From Amphritea atlantica (GTDB lineage: Bacteria; Pseudomonadota; Gammaproteobacteria; Pseudomonadales; Balneatricaceae): a DNA stretch of 64,000 bases. The stretch is from the NCBI RefSeq assembly GCF_900111095.1, contig NZ_FOGB01000004.1, forward strand, positions 183,867-247,866, read 5' to 3'. Below, piece after piece: positions 24,672 through 34,122 of the stretch (positions are counted from its first letter, which is position 1; every line of letters starts with the position of its first letter). The notes under the pieces were generated by a model, which saw nothing but the letters and a program-made list of their open reading frames with translations, had not been told where the DNA came from and did no database searches. The translations under genes were made by a program, and so were the position numbers.

Positions 24672-27600
24672 TTATCGGATTTCCAGTGGGATATGCATAA
24701 GTTTACGGTTACCTATTCGCACGCTCACTTCGGTAACCCCGGTTGGGTCAGGACCCTGATCGACTGAATAGATCCAGCGACCAACACCGCCACCCAAATT
24801 CCAAGTAGCGAATGGCGTACCACTTGCGTTGCCATTCATGTAGAGGCGAACATCGGTTCCTGGAGGGAATGTTGTCCAACCGTTGATACGCCACAAGTAA
24901 TCTCCATTATCCTGCAGAACCGTGATAGCTCGCATTACTGAGATATCTTTATTCAGCGTAACCGTCGCTGCATTTGTTAGCGGGCTTGCCGAGTCCTTGT
25001 ACTGAAAGCTGAACTGACCAACAGACTCAGGTCCAGTAGGAGTACGGAAGGTGAACTGATTTGCATTAGTCTCATTCCAACTCAGTGAACCATTACCTGT
25101 TTCGCTACCTAGAACTGGAACTGAAGCGCCCCAGCCAAGATCATTGATGTCATTGTTCAGCAGGTAATTGATATTCAGGGTAAATGCCTGAAGATCTCCT
25201 AGGGTTCCTGCAATTCCTATCTCAATTACGTCGTCTACAGCCACGGGATTGGCTTCAGCTGCAATTTCTTCTGCACCGATCTCGGGGCCACTGCCATAGA
25301 ATCGTGCAGTACCGTAGAAATCATTAGCCAGATTAACATTGCCAGTCAAAACATCTGCCAGACCGTTGTTAATAGCTAAATTGAGACGATTGTCTGCAAG
25401 GCGGTAGTTGCCTCGAAGCGTCGGATCCAGTGTAAGAGGACCGAAGCGGATATCGATAAAGTTTCCGCCTTCATCCAGGGCAGCAGCAATGTTGAGGCTG
25501 GTTGTCTGCTCTTGCTGCATCAGGGTCTGACCAGGCTGACCATTGGCAAGAGGATCGGTAAAGATCACATGTTTAGTTTTTGCCAGTTGATTGCCGTTAC
25601 CTGCATATGCATTGTTTTCATAAGTTTTGGTCAGCAGAGAGTTTCGCGGATGCAGACTCAAAGCGGGGTCATCTACAACCGCAATATCGCTATACACTGG
25701 AGCATCACCGCCAGCTATATCGGGTACCAGACCAAAGGTCTGAGGTGCATTGGCACCATTGATAAACCAATAGAAGCTACGGTTACGCAGGATAATATTG
25801 TTCACCAGCTCCGGATCAGAAAAGCTCTGACCTGATACTGCTGCCAGTTCTGCAGTGTGGCGGTGTGAAGCAACACCTACACCCGGTTGTGGGCTGGACT
25901 CTCTGTTGGTACCCAGAGCTGGGTTCATCACCAACGCTGTGGTTGCCGTGCTGTCATTATAAGCAATAGTGTTGTGCACTATGCTAACTGCACTGGCGTC
26001 ATGGATAGAGACACCACCACCGTCACGTCCGGCGACGTTGTTAACGATAATATTGTCATACAGCTTGATGCTGTGCCACAGGCTGCTGGTTGCAGGGTTC
26101 GCTTCAACGTCGGCGCCGTTAATAAAGCTCAGTTTGACACCGCCGCCGCTACCGGCACCGGCCTGGTTACCCATGATCATATTACCTTCGACCAGTACGG
26201 AACCAGATCCCGGAGTCTGAGCAACACCACCAACAGCGTTGGCCAGACCCTCTTTACCTGCGATGTAGATACCACCACCGTGTACCTCAAGACCCTGATT
26301 AAAGGTCTGGTTGTAAGCGATAGTGTTGTTGGCGATCACACCGTTGTTGCTCAGACCCAGATGGCCGATACCTGCACCGGAACCCATGCTGAAGTTACCG
26401 CAGAGCATGTTGCTGGTGATCTGATAGTTATCGCTGCCGGTATAGAGAGCTACACCGCCACCGACACCGCCGTTACCGCCGTTCTGGTTGATCTGGTTGT
26501 TGTGGATATTGATATTGTTGTTTTGAGCATCAACATGAACCGATGCATCGTTAACCGTGGTTACCAGATCAGGGTAACCAACACGGATACCACCACCGAA
26601 GTTACCGGAGTTGGTGTAGACTTTGTTGTTGCTGATCTCGAGGTTATCTACATAGCCACCGACAAAGATACCGCCACCATCGATGGCACCGGTGATACCC
26701 AGACCATCAATACGTGACTGGTTACCTGCATATTCACCGATATTACCTACGACAAGAATAGCAGGACCCTCTTCAGTACCGAAGATAGGCACCTGGTCGA
26801 CGATATTCAGTCCACCCAATGTCTGACCTGGAAGCAGGTCAAAGGCCAGATCAACAGCCAGTTGATAAACCTTATCACGCCAGTTCTGCAGTTTGAGTGC
26901 AGGTGCACGTACCGCATTGATTGTGGTTGATGCCGCACCGAAGCCCTGCAGACGAACCGGCTTATGCATAATGACCAGCTCATGGTAATCCCCAGGAGAG
27001 ACCAGAATCAGATCGCCTGGATTCGCTGCATCGATAGCATCCTGAATCGGAGTACCGGACAGGTTGTTGGTTGGATAGACAGTGGTAACGGATTCACCCG
27101 GTGCAAGAATATTCAGCGTAACGGAGTTAACAGACTTCTCTCCGGTAGCGCTGGTGATTTCCAACTGACCAGTTGATGCGTCTGCAGGCACATCGAAGGT
27201 TATTGTTTCGTTGCTCCAGATTGCATTGGTAATGGGGGTTCCACCCAGGGTTAAGGTGCCGGATGTGCCGAAGCCATAATCACGGGCAATTGTTTTCGTC
27301 GTGTTAGCGGTTCCATCAAACTCTGGGTTTGGTACCTGAACGATGCCCTGAGAGGTAATTGTGACGGTATCGCCGACATTCACAGCCGGACCCGTTGATG
27401 CATTATTGCTGGTTACCGTTAAGATACCGGGAGTCTGCGTTGGCAGTGCACAATCCAGGGCAAACTGGTTTGGACCTGCGAAAGCTGCTACAGGAACAAC
27501 CGGGGTATCCAGATAGGTGGTTGAGCCAGGCATATACTGGAAGGTATAACAGAACTGGCTGTATTGTGGGTCATGGAATGGATCTGCTTCCAGTTTGCCG

Positions 27601-30542
27601 GTTGCCGGATTAAAGATCGGACTGGCATCGTTCATACATGCTGTCAGCATGTTAGGTGATACGCCAGTAGGCATCGGCAGGTTAACCGAATAGGTGGAAG
27701 GTAGCAGTGCGTTAAAGTGACCCCATTCATCGGAATAGGTACGCAGAATTTCACGGCCGGTCCAGTCTTTGAATGAGACTGGCAGCCATGGTGGCGCATA
27801 TTTCTCACCAAAGTTGGGTGAGTTAGGGTCAAATTCGTTGGCAGTATCATCCAGAATACCACCGACAACATGCGCGGCGATTGGCACATCGGTGAACATA
27901 AAGAAGTCCGCTGCAGCGTTTTTACCGGTTGTCAGCAGTACTGATTTACGGTCACACAGAGGGCGGGTCTGGCCTGCAAATGGAGCCGCATCCGGAGTCG
28001 AACCGGTTACCAGAGGGGCACCATTAGCATCGGTCAGATAGCTCATATACGGTGGTACTGTGTGATTGTCACCAATACACTCAGGTGGTAGTTGAAGAGG
28101 AGCTGGTACATAGGTATCGCCGTAATCTACGTTACGATCTTCCTCTTTCACCAGCTCATATCCAGCCGGCAGAACCGCCTCAACGATATAGGCTCCCTTT
28201 TGCAGATCGCTGAAGGCATAACCTCCATCGAATACACCGTTGGTAATCTGGTTAAAGTTACGCAGACCATCATAGCAATCGGTAGTGAAATCACCATTCG
28301 GCGCAAGCTCGGGGTGTGCGGTAAAGCTATCTCCCTGGCAGGCTGTGGGATTGGAATCATCCCAGCTATCGGCATAGGTGACCTGAATTGCATCACCGAA
28401 ATCGAAGCTACCGTTACCGTTACGGTCGGTGTCCTCTGGTCCGGGGAAGTTACCTAATGGGTAGAGATCAATATCTGGTGGTGTATGCTGAGAAACGCCG
28501 TTAACACGCGGGGCATTACCACCGCCAGCGGTATCAATCAGACCATCATTTTCGGCATCTTTATAGAGGTTAACCTGCACCCTTGGGATACCCGGTTCCC
28601 ACTCTTCACCTACGGCAAAACGGGGGTCATTTTCTGCCCGGGTAATGGCGTAGTAGATAATACCTGAGATACCACCGTTTTCGCCGTCAGGGTAGTGTCT
28701 CTTACCAAATTCCAGGCGGTTGGTCTGGCCAAGGAAATCCTGCATCCCCAGTGTCAGAATCTGCCCCTGAAGGGTGGTTGACAGGTTGTTACCGGTATTT
28801 GGGTTAATGGCTGGGTCACCAGCGGTTGCTCCAATACAGGCGGTATCGCCCATATCTGCGGCGACATCAATACGTGCCTGAGTACAGAACTGAGGCTGTG
28901 GATTGAGCTTGTCGAAGGTTGGATCATCCCAGCCCGCATCGGGGCGTACTTCACCGCCGTTATCAACAACGTAGGTCACCCCGGTTGCTTTCAGGGTGGC
29001 AAAGTCGACCTCGGCTACCAGCCAGTGGAAGAATGGGAACACCTCGTCAAACGGTGCTTCACCTTCAGTATCGATGGGGAAGGACTGGTAGATTGTACCG
29101 TTACGGAAACGCAGATTAACCGCCGAGGCATCAGCTCCCAGATTTGTTTCGCCCGGATCACGGAAGCCGTTCTGGTTTTCATCGTTAAATATACCGGCGC
29201 TCAAGCGGGCAAACCAGTTGAAAACCGGCAGTTCAGCCAGATCAACCAGCGTGTTCGGAGTTGCAGGTACTGTGACATTCTTCTGCGCGATAACAATATC
29301 GAGGTTGGTATCCCAGATCGCAATGGTATAGTCGCCCGCAGGTACATTGCTGAAAGTGAACTCGCTGTTGTCATTACAGGGCTGAACATCAATAGCGCTC
29401 AGATTAGGCGCCCGGTTCAGACCGACCCAGCAGCCCGGTGTAGGATCGCCGTTATAGAACGCCAGCTCGGGTGGACGGGACATATGGTTGTTAACCACCT
29501 GGCCGGTAATGGTTGCGGTACCCGCGTTATCGGTTTTGTAAGCAGTATCTTCAACCTGCTTGGTGAAACCAAGAAAGGCGTGGAACCCGGGAGGACCGAA
29601 CTCAACAAAGTAGGAGGGTTCATTCGCCGCAGGCCAGACATCAATCACCGCGGTACCTTCGATGGTGGAGGTTTGAATCCAGCCTTTGCCTGTAGGCGGC
29701 GTAACGATAACCCCATATTTTGCCGGTGGCAGGTTTTTAACAACGACGTAGCCATCCGCTCCTGGGTGGATGATGCCATCCCCCAGTGACACAATAATGG
29801 GAGAGCCATCGACGTCAAGCACAGCATTTCCCTGAGCATCGTATTGATACTCAGTACCCAGGGGGTTGCCGAAAGCGTCCTGAGTGACCGGACCACCGGT
29901 GGCACCGTAACGGCCACCTGCTTCTTCTACCAGCACCCGGAACTGAGTTGGATCAAAGTGACCACCGTCAGGCTCATTAATCCGTGAGGGGTTGATGCTG
30001 GTGGCAGGGTTCTCTTCTGGGAGATCCGGAGCGCCATTGATCGGGCTGAAATCTTCAAACACTAAAACAGAGAACTGCGCAGTGGGCAGTGGCAAAGGGT
30101 TTACAACCACCTGAACATCAGTGGCGCCCTCGTTAATTTCTGCTCCACCAATGGTATAACCGCTGTGGGGGGTTACGCTGAGGAAGTAGCGTTTTGCCGG
30201 GTCCAGATCAGGTGAGCTGACCGGCGATTGATTCCCCATTGCCGATTCACCTTTCGCGATGACCGGTGAATGGCTGCTATGGAAGCCTGTGGCAAGGGTA
30301 TTTCCAGTTGCAACGCCTGGCTTTATGTTCCAGGTGTTATCCTCTTCGATCAGCCAGCGGAAGCCATCCACGGGCAGGAAATTATCAGGATTCGCAGGAT
30401 CAGGTGTTACCACGTTAATGTTAACTGTCTGAGCCTGCACCGGTGAAACAGCGAGAAAGCTGGCGAAAAGCAGAGAGCAGCCTATCGCTGCCTTGTGTGC
30501 TCCATCACCGCATTGTCGCTTTAACTTTTTGAAACAAGACAT
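24672..30542 (-). CDS. Giant secreted beta-helix protein with SdrD-B-like and IPT domains
   Basis: 1956 residues with a signal peptide (up to about 37). The N-terminal third has prealbumin-like/CNA-B and SdrD-B-like segments; NDENQNGFRDPGETNLG near residue 456 is a calcium-binding-type signature, and a second lies near 690. An IPT/TIG-like domain spans about 1035-1140. A right-handed parallel beta-helix follows (about 1160-1750), with IQDAIDAANPGDLILVSPGDY and many NxI/NNxI rungs, then an Ig-like region and a short C-terminal beta domain. No enzyme motif is seen. It is the first gene of the sigma-54-type operon with the three oxidase-like proteins, which suggests a surface scaffold or adhesin for them. 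Confidence 0.75.
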   Translation of the reverse strand: MSCFKKLKRQCGDGAHKAAIGCSLLFASFLAVSPVQAQTVNINVVTPDPANPDNFLPVDGFRWLIEEDNTWNIKPGVATGNTLATGFHSSHSPVIAKGESAMGNQSPVSSPDLDPAKRYFLSVTPHSGYTIGGAEINEGATDVQVVVNPLPLPTAQFSVLVFEDFSPINGAPDLPEENPATSINPSRINEPDGGHFDPTQFRVLVEEAGGRYGATGGPVTQDAFGNPLGTEYQYDAQGNAVLDVDGSPIIVSLGDGIIHPGADGYVVVKNLPPAKYGVIVTPPTGKGWIQTSTIEGTAVIDVWPAANEPSYFVEFGPPGFHAFLGFTKQVEDTAYKTDNAGTATITGQVVNNHMSRPPELAFYNGDPTPGCWVGLNRAPNLSAIDVQPCNDNSEFTFSNVPAGDYTIAIWDTNLDIVIAQKNVTVPATPNTLVDLAELPVFNWFARLSAGIFNDENQNGFRDPGETNLGADASAVNLRFRNGTIYQSFPIDTEGEAPFDEVFPFFHWLVAEVDFATLKATGVTYVVDNGGEVRPDAGWDDPTFDKLNPQPQFCTQARIDVAADMGDTACIGATAGDPAINPNTGNNLSTTLQGQILTLGMQDFLGQTNRLEFGKRHYPDGENGGISGIIYYAITRAENDPRFAVGEEWEPGIPRVQVNLYKDAENDGLIDTAGGGNAPRVNGVSQHTPPDIDLYPLGNFPGPEDTDRNGNGSFDFGDAIQVTYADSWDDSNPTACQGDSFTAHPELAPNGDFTTDCYDGLRNFNQITNGVFDGGYAFSDLQKGAYIVEAVLPAGYELVKEEDRNVDYGDTYVPAPLQLPPECIGDNHTVPPYMSYLTDANGAPLVTGSTPDAAPFAGQTRPLCDRKSVLLTTGKNAAADFFMFTDVPIAAHVVGGILDDTANEFDPNSPNFGEKYAPPWLPVSFKDWTGREILRTYSDEWGHFNALLPSTYSVNLPMPTGVSPNMLTACMNDASPIFNPATGKLEADPFHDPQYSQFCYTFQYMPGSTTYLDTPVVPVAAFAGPNQFALDCALPTQTPGILTVTSNNASTGPAVNVGDTVTITSQGIVQVPNPEFDGTANTTKTIARDYGFGTSGTLTLGGTPITNAIWSNETITFDVPADASTGQLEITSATGEKSVNSVTLNILAPGESVTTVYPTNNLSGTPIQDAIDAANPGDLILVSPGDYHELVIMHKPVRLQGFGAASTTINAVRAPALKLQNWRDKVYQLAVDLAFDLLPGQTLGGLNIVDQVPIFGTEEGPAILVVGNIGEYAGNQSRIDGLGITGAIDGGGIFVGGYVDNLEISNNKVYTNSGNFGGGIRVGYPDLVTTVNDASVHVDAQNNNINIHNNQINQNGGNGGVGGGVALYTGSDNYQITSNMLCGNFSMGSGAGIGHLGLSNNGVIANNTIAYNQTFNQGLEVHGGGIYIAGKEGLANAVGGVAQTPGSGSVLVEGNMIMGNQAGAGSGGGVKLSFINGADVEANPATSSLWHSIKLYDNIIVNNVAGRDGGGVSIHDASAVSIVHNTIAYNDSTATTALVMNPALGTNRESSPQPGVGVASHRHTAELAAVSGQSFSDPELVNNIILRNRSFYWFINGANAPQTFGLVPDIAGGDAPVYSDIAVVDDPALSLHPRNSLLTKTYENNAYAGNGNQLAKTKHVIFTDPLANGQPGQTLMQQEQTTSLNIAAALDEGGNFIDIRFGPLTLDPTLRGNYRLADNRLNLAINNGLADVLTGNVNLANDFYGTARFYGSGPEIGAEEIAAEANPVAVDDVIEIGIAGTLGDLQAFTLNINYLLNNDINDLGWGASVPVLGSETGNGSLSWNETNANQFTFRTPTGPESVGQFSFQYKDSASPLTNAATVTLNKDISVMRAITVLQDNGDYLWRINGWTTFPPGTDVRLYMNGNASGTPFATWNLGGGVGRWIYSVDQGPDPTGVTEVSVRIGNRKLMHIPLEIR

Positions 30543-30652
30543 GGCGTCGAACCCCCTCTTGTCGTTCTCTTTTTATGAATCATCGTAATGTCGGCTAGCA
30601 AAAAATGTCCCGATACTGCGACGTGAATAAGGTTAGCCTTGGCAAGTTACTA

Positions 30653-30668
30653 CGCAAAAAGTGCACCA
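30653..30668 (-). promoter_or_regulatory. Candidate sigma-54 promoter of the beta-helix/oxidase operon
   Basis: On the minus strand TGGTGCACTTTTTGCG has TGG and GC separated by exactly 10 bases and a TTGC -12 element. Transcription would start about 12 bases further on, leaving a leader of about 100 bases before the gene at 30542. Confidence 0.7.
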
Positions 30669-30767
30669 TGTACGGAAATTATTTTTTTAACTTCTTTAAA
30701 AACAGTGTGTTGTATTGCTTTCTTTGGTAGGACTAGAGAGTGTTGCCTATAAGTAACACTTTGTTTC

Positions 30768-30779
30768 TCTCATTTGAGA
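30768..30779. promoter_or_regulatory. Candidate activator-binding site (TCTCATTTGAGA)
   Basis: A palindrome with arms TCTCA and TGAGA, about 100 bases upstream of the sigma-54 promoter candidate, a usual distance for an NtrC-type activator. The remaining part of the 289-base gap (30543-30831) is AT-rich, with no other structure noted. Confidence 0.6.
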
Positions 30780-30831
30780 CAGAGCAGGGAGGGGGAATTT
30801 CTTAATATTGCAAAAAGCTGAGCTCGAACCT

Positions 30832-32574
30832 TTATCGCTCTGGCGCGGCCCAGTACTGACGTGTTTCTTCTGCAGAACCGTCGAGCTTTTTGAGGGGGAT
30901 AAGATAACTGCCTTTTGATGCAAAGCGCTGTCCTGGCGCAAGAGTAAGGCGTTGATATACAGAGGTTTCCGGGCTGTTCTCTAACATATGTTCGATGCGC
31001 TCAATGAGGTAGTCCTGAGAGAAATTGCTGCGGATATGCATCATCGATTCAGTCAGAACGCTCAGTGCCAGGTAGGTGTTGGATTGTAACCTCTCATAGG
31101 GGGTTGCAATGCCCCGGGCATATAGCCAGGTTTTGCTGCGGATTCTCTGGCTAGTGCTGCCGGGCAGGCTATAGGGGTGGAGCAGCCAGCTTTGCTCGCT
31201 TAGCCATTCGGGTATCTGATCCAACTGACGATTCAGCAGTGTCGAGGAGAGAATGACTGTTGCATCGGTCAGGCCGGAATGCGCCGGTAGCTTTTTCAGT
31301 TCAGGTCCGGTAAGCCAGAGAATATACAGCGTATTGGCGCTATTCTCAGAAGTGCGAGAGGGGTTGTTGAGGTATGCAGAAAGCGTCATAGTCTCTGAAG
31401 TCATAGTCTCTGCAACAGGCGCATGGGATAGCGAGTTCACTCTGTGTGCCAGCGTCTTTGCTGCAACCGTTGAGCGAATGTCCTCGCCTGTCACCTGAAT
31501 AACCCTGTTGTAGCGGCTATGCTGCTTCAGGAAGTAGATTACCCGGCGGGCTTCCAGGTTCATACCGGCTGAGAAGTAGATGCTGTAATGGCCAGGTGTG
31601 TCAGGCGGCAGATCGGTATTGGGAAACAGGCAGGGCAGGGCCTGAGCTTCACAAAATGCGCTGACGGGCGCCCAGCGCTGATGGCTGGCACCTCCGACAA
31701 CTGCAAATACCGGGTTGGTGTCATAATACTGTTGCAACTGGGCGAACCAGGTTGACGGGTCGCCCCGTAATTCCCATAGATTCAGTTCCCAGTGGCGGTA
31801 GTTATCGTATTGCCAGTCTTTATGCCAGGGGGAATATTTTACCCGCCGTACCTCATGCCGGGTCTGGGCATTTTTCTCTTTAATAAACTGATTCAGAGTG
31901 CTGAGAAGCGCCTGCTTTTCCTCTGCAGAAACGTCATCCGTAACGATAGTTGCAAGTTGAAGGTTATCAGCACTGACGCCCGGTGGGGCAGAGTAATCCA
32001 GTGTGTTGAGGTAGTTAATCAATGCATCGGTCTGGGCGTCGCTTAACTGATAACGGGGCATCACTTTACTCAGCGTTTTGCCTGTCGAACTGATCCCCTG
32101 GGTGATTGCCATTCGCAGGGTCTCCCGGGTATAAGCGGGACGGGTATAAAAACCCTCTGTGCGCTCAGCGTAGAGTTCTCTCTGTTTTACCTCTATCGGC
32201 GCAAACAGTGTTGGGCCGGTAATATCGGGAACCTGATAGCCGCCTTCGCTGGTACCCAGACCGCTGTGGCGGTGACAGTTAGCACAGGCAAACAGTTCCC
32301 CCGGTAGAGACTGTCCCTGACTGAGTACTGAGATTGAGGAGCCATCCGATGGTCGGCCGGTCATAAACAGTGAACGCCCCTCGGAGGGTTGATTTCGTGC
32401 AAATTGATTTGCCAAGCCCGCCTCAGTTGCTGAGTCAGGTGTCAGTTGTTCAATGTCTGGCTGAGGAGATGCTGACTCTGCCTGAACGGTAGCCTGCCCG
32501 GCCTGCCCGGTGAGGGGCAGGCAGCCTATGACAACAACAAACGCTGCACTCAGTAAGGCGTTAATGACAGACAT
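30832..32574 (-). CDS. Cytochrome c fused to periplasmic-binding-protein-like domain
   Basis: 580 residues. The signal sequence contains VVIGC, which could be a lipobox. A class I-like cytochrome c domain follows (about 65-195), with CANCH and a likely axial Met in VMPRYQLSDAQ. The remaining roughly 370 residues resemble a type 1 periplasmic binding protein (VFAVVGGASHQRWAPVSAFCEAQALPCLFPNTDLPP). Such fusions could sense or carry a ligand beside an electron-transfer centre. It is encoded right behind SCO1 (8-base gap), so a copper or redox role is likely. Confidence 0.78.
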   Translation of the reverse strand: MSVINALLSAAFVVVIGCLPLTGQAGQATVQAESASPQPDIEQLTPDSATEAGLANQFARNQPSEGRSLFMTGRPSDGSSISVLSQGQSLPGELFACANCHRHSGLGTSEGGYQVPDITGPTLFAPIEVKQRELYAERTEGFYTRPAYTRETLRMAITQGISSTGKTLSKVMPRYQLSDAQTDALINYLNTLDYSAPPGVSADNLQLATIVTDDVSAEEKQALLSTLNQFIKEKNAQTRHEVRRVKYSPWHKDWQYDNYRHWELNLWELRGDPSTWFAQLQQYYDTNPVFAVVGGASHQRWAPVSAFCEAQALPCLFPNTDLPPDTPGHYSIYFSAGMNLEARRVIYFLKQHSRYNRVIQVTGEDIRSTVAAKTLAHRVNSLSHAPVAETMTSETMTLSAYLNNPSRTSENSANTLYILWLTGPELKKLPAHSGLTDATVILSSTLLNRQLDQIPEWLSEQSWLLHPYSLPGSTSQRIRSKTWLYARGIATPYERLQSNTYLALSVLTESMMHIRSNFSQDYLIERIEHMLENSPETSVYQRLTLAPGQRFASKGSYLIPLKKLDGSAEETRQYWAAPER

Positions 32575-32582
32575 GGGGATGA

Positions 32583-33359
32583 TCAGTGGCCCATCTTCAT
32601 ATGGTGGTACTCACTGACCAGCTGTTCACTGCTGGGGAAGCCATCGAGCCGGGTCCAGGGTTTATCAGCACTGGCGCGCAGATAAGTGACGGGCTCGTGG
32701 TTCATTTTACTGCCCCGATAGATATCAAAGGCTTTTTGCAGTTGAATACTGTCTTCTACTGAGCCGGTTATAAAGCTCCAGTTATCACGCGCTTCGAATT
32801 TTTTTGCGTAACGCTGCAATGCTTCTGGGGTATCCTCTTCCGGGTCTATCGAGATTGAGATCATGCTAAGGTCTTCCGCCCCAGCCAGTTCCCGGTTGAC
32901 AATTGAGAATGTTGAGCTGAGAACCGGGCAGATTGTCGGGCAGGTGGTGAAGATAAAGTTGACCAGCACGGGCTTGTCGCTATTCAGCAGTTTATCAATC
33001 GCAACCGGTTCGCCATTCTGATTAAGCATGGTCAGGTGTGGGGCTTTATAGTCATGGTTGCTGCGCTGTACCTGGTCTTTCCCCGCCATGTTACTCATCA
33101 TCGCTTTGTGATGAGCATGAGGGTCCTCTCCCTCAGTGGCCATTGCGTGACTGTCATGTGCACTGTGATCCATGTTCATCTCAGCCATCATCGCTTTATG
33201 TTGCGCGTGGCTGTCTTCGCTGTTCATCTCCATTGCCTGTCCGTGCTGGCTTGCTTCATGGGCCTGGAGTAATGAGGTGGATAGCACGGTTAATGCAGCC
33301 ACTGTCAGCCCTGTTTTAACCGGTTTTGTGAGTAACGATCTGATCTGTTTTCTGTTCAT
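32583..33359 (-). CDS. SCO1/SenC-family copper chaperone with His/Met-rich N-terminus
   Basis: 258 residues. A signal peptide is followed by a His/Met-rich stretch (about 34-92) with two related HAQHKAMM and HAHHKAMM units. The thioredoxin-like SCO domain follows, with copper-binding FTTCPTICP (Cys140 and Cys144), SISIDPEEDTPEAL and a downstream His in KMNHEPVTYL. A short His/Met tail (YHHMKMGH) ends the protein. SCO proteins deliver copper to cupredoxin-type sites such as cytochrome oxidase CuA; here the nearest clients are the multicopper oxidases. The start follows GGGGGAG and overlaps the upstream gene by 44 bases. Confidence 0.88.
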   Translation of the reverse strand: MNRKQIRSLLTKPVKTGLTVAALTVLSTSLLQAHEASQHGQAMEMNSEDSHAQHKAMMAEMNMDHSAHDSHAMATEGEDPHAHHKAMMSNMAGKDQVQRSNHDYKAPHLTMLNQNGEPVAIDKLLNSDKPVLVNFIFTTCPTICPVLSSTFSIVNRELAGAEDLSMISISIDPEEDTPEALQRYAKKFEARDNWSFITGSVEDSIQLQKAFDIYRGSKMNHEPVTYLRASADKPWTRLDGFPSSEQLVSEYHHMKMGH

Positions 33360-33810
33360 GGCAATACTCCCCCGTTGAGTGCCAGTGTGCTGCCAGCGAT
33401 GAAAACGCCAGCTCCTCTCTCAGGTAGTCATTTTCCATACTCAGACGCTGAAGTCTGAGTAGTTGTGAAACATTGATAAGCACCTCCTCCTGACACAGTG
33501 GTTCAATCAGAAAGTCACTTACCTGTTGCACAAACTCGGGGGCTGCTGCGGGGCTGGCGGTGGCTGATAAAATTGCAATCAGCTTTGCCATCGGCGCCCT
33601 GGCATGAAGTTTACGAACCAGCCGTTGTGGAGATATATTGGTCAATTCAGCCGAAAATATTATCAGTTGAGGCTGTTCCCGTCGCAATATCTTCATGGCC
33701 GAATGGCAATCACTGGCAAAAGATAAATGATTTCGGGTAGGCCTGAGCCAGGTAAATAATTTCTGCTGGTTAGAAGGTGATTCATCAATAATCAAAATTG
33801 TTGATGTCAT
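33316..33810 (-). CDS. Degenerate receiver-domain protein
   Basis: About 164 residues from the ATG at 33810; the TTG at 33825 is an alternative. The receiver fold is recognisable: TILIIDES, then LIIFSAEL where the phosphoacceptor Asp should be, AILSAT, and FLIEPL where the conserved Lys should be. Both the phosphorylated Asp (now Ser) and the Lys (now Glu) are lost, so phosphorylation is not expected. There is no DNA-binding domain. It may bind a partner of the two-component set encoded next to it. It overlaps SCO1, so the two are coexpressed. Confidence 0.72.
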   Translation of the reverse strand: MTSTILIIDESPSNQQKLFTWLRPTRNHLSFASDCHSAMKILRREQPQLIIFSAELTNISPQRLVRKLHARAPMAKLIAILSATASPAAAPEFVQQVSDFLIEPLCQEEVLINVSQLLRLQRLSMENDYLREELAFSSLAAHWHSTGEYCHEQKTDQIVTHKTG

Positions 33811-33955
33811 ATCACTGTCCGCCAATTGTCTCGTAGCTGATCATCCCCCCGAATGATTTACAGTCGTACCGGAACTCCGTTTCGGTACACCTGAGAATAC
33901 TTATTGTCGTCTTGTTGCTTTTATAACTTACACTTTGCTTTTGAGCCCTGTTTCT

Positions 33956-33978
33956 GATCCTGCCACAGGGGCAGGATC
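33956..33978. repeat. Inverted repeat in the gap upstream of the pseudo-receiver gene
   Basis: GATCCTGCC and GGCAGGATC with a 5-base loop. No T-run follows in either direction. It would fall in the leader of a transcript starting at the weak sigma-54 candidate near 34009. Confidence 0.5.
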
Positions 33979-34008
33979 CAGCGCTTATTGTTAATGGTTA
34001 ATACATAA

Positions 34009-34024
34009 AGCAATACTTATTCCT
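34009..34024 (-). promoter_or_regulatory. Weak candidate sigma-54 promoter for pseudo-receiver-SCO1-cytochrome genes
   Basis: On the minus strand AGGAATAAGTATTGCT has GG-N10-GC with TTGCT, but the -24 block is poor. CTCAT (34116-34120) and TTGAGA (34129-34134) half-sites lie about 100 bases upstream, in the 3' end of the sensor gene. The spacing is wider than in the other palindromes. Confidence 0.4.
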
Positions 34025-34122
34025 GAAATGTTAACTTTATGTTTTATAGCTGTTTTATTTTCAATAGTAGTAATAATTCCTTTTTTTATCGCAGCTCTGA
34101 TGCTCAATACCGGCCCTCATTA

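Noticed and set aside
24672-30542. Pectate lyase or other polysaccharide-degrading enzyme
   Set aside because: The beta-helix fold is shared with such enzymes, but I see no catalytic motif, and the operon context is redox, so only a structural call is made.
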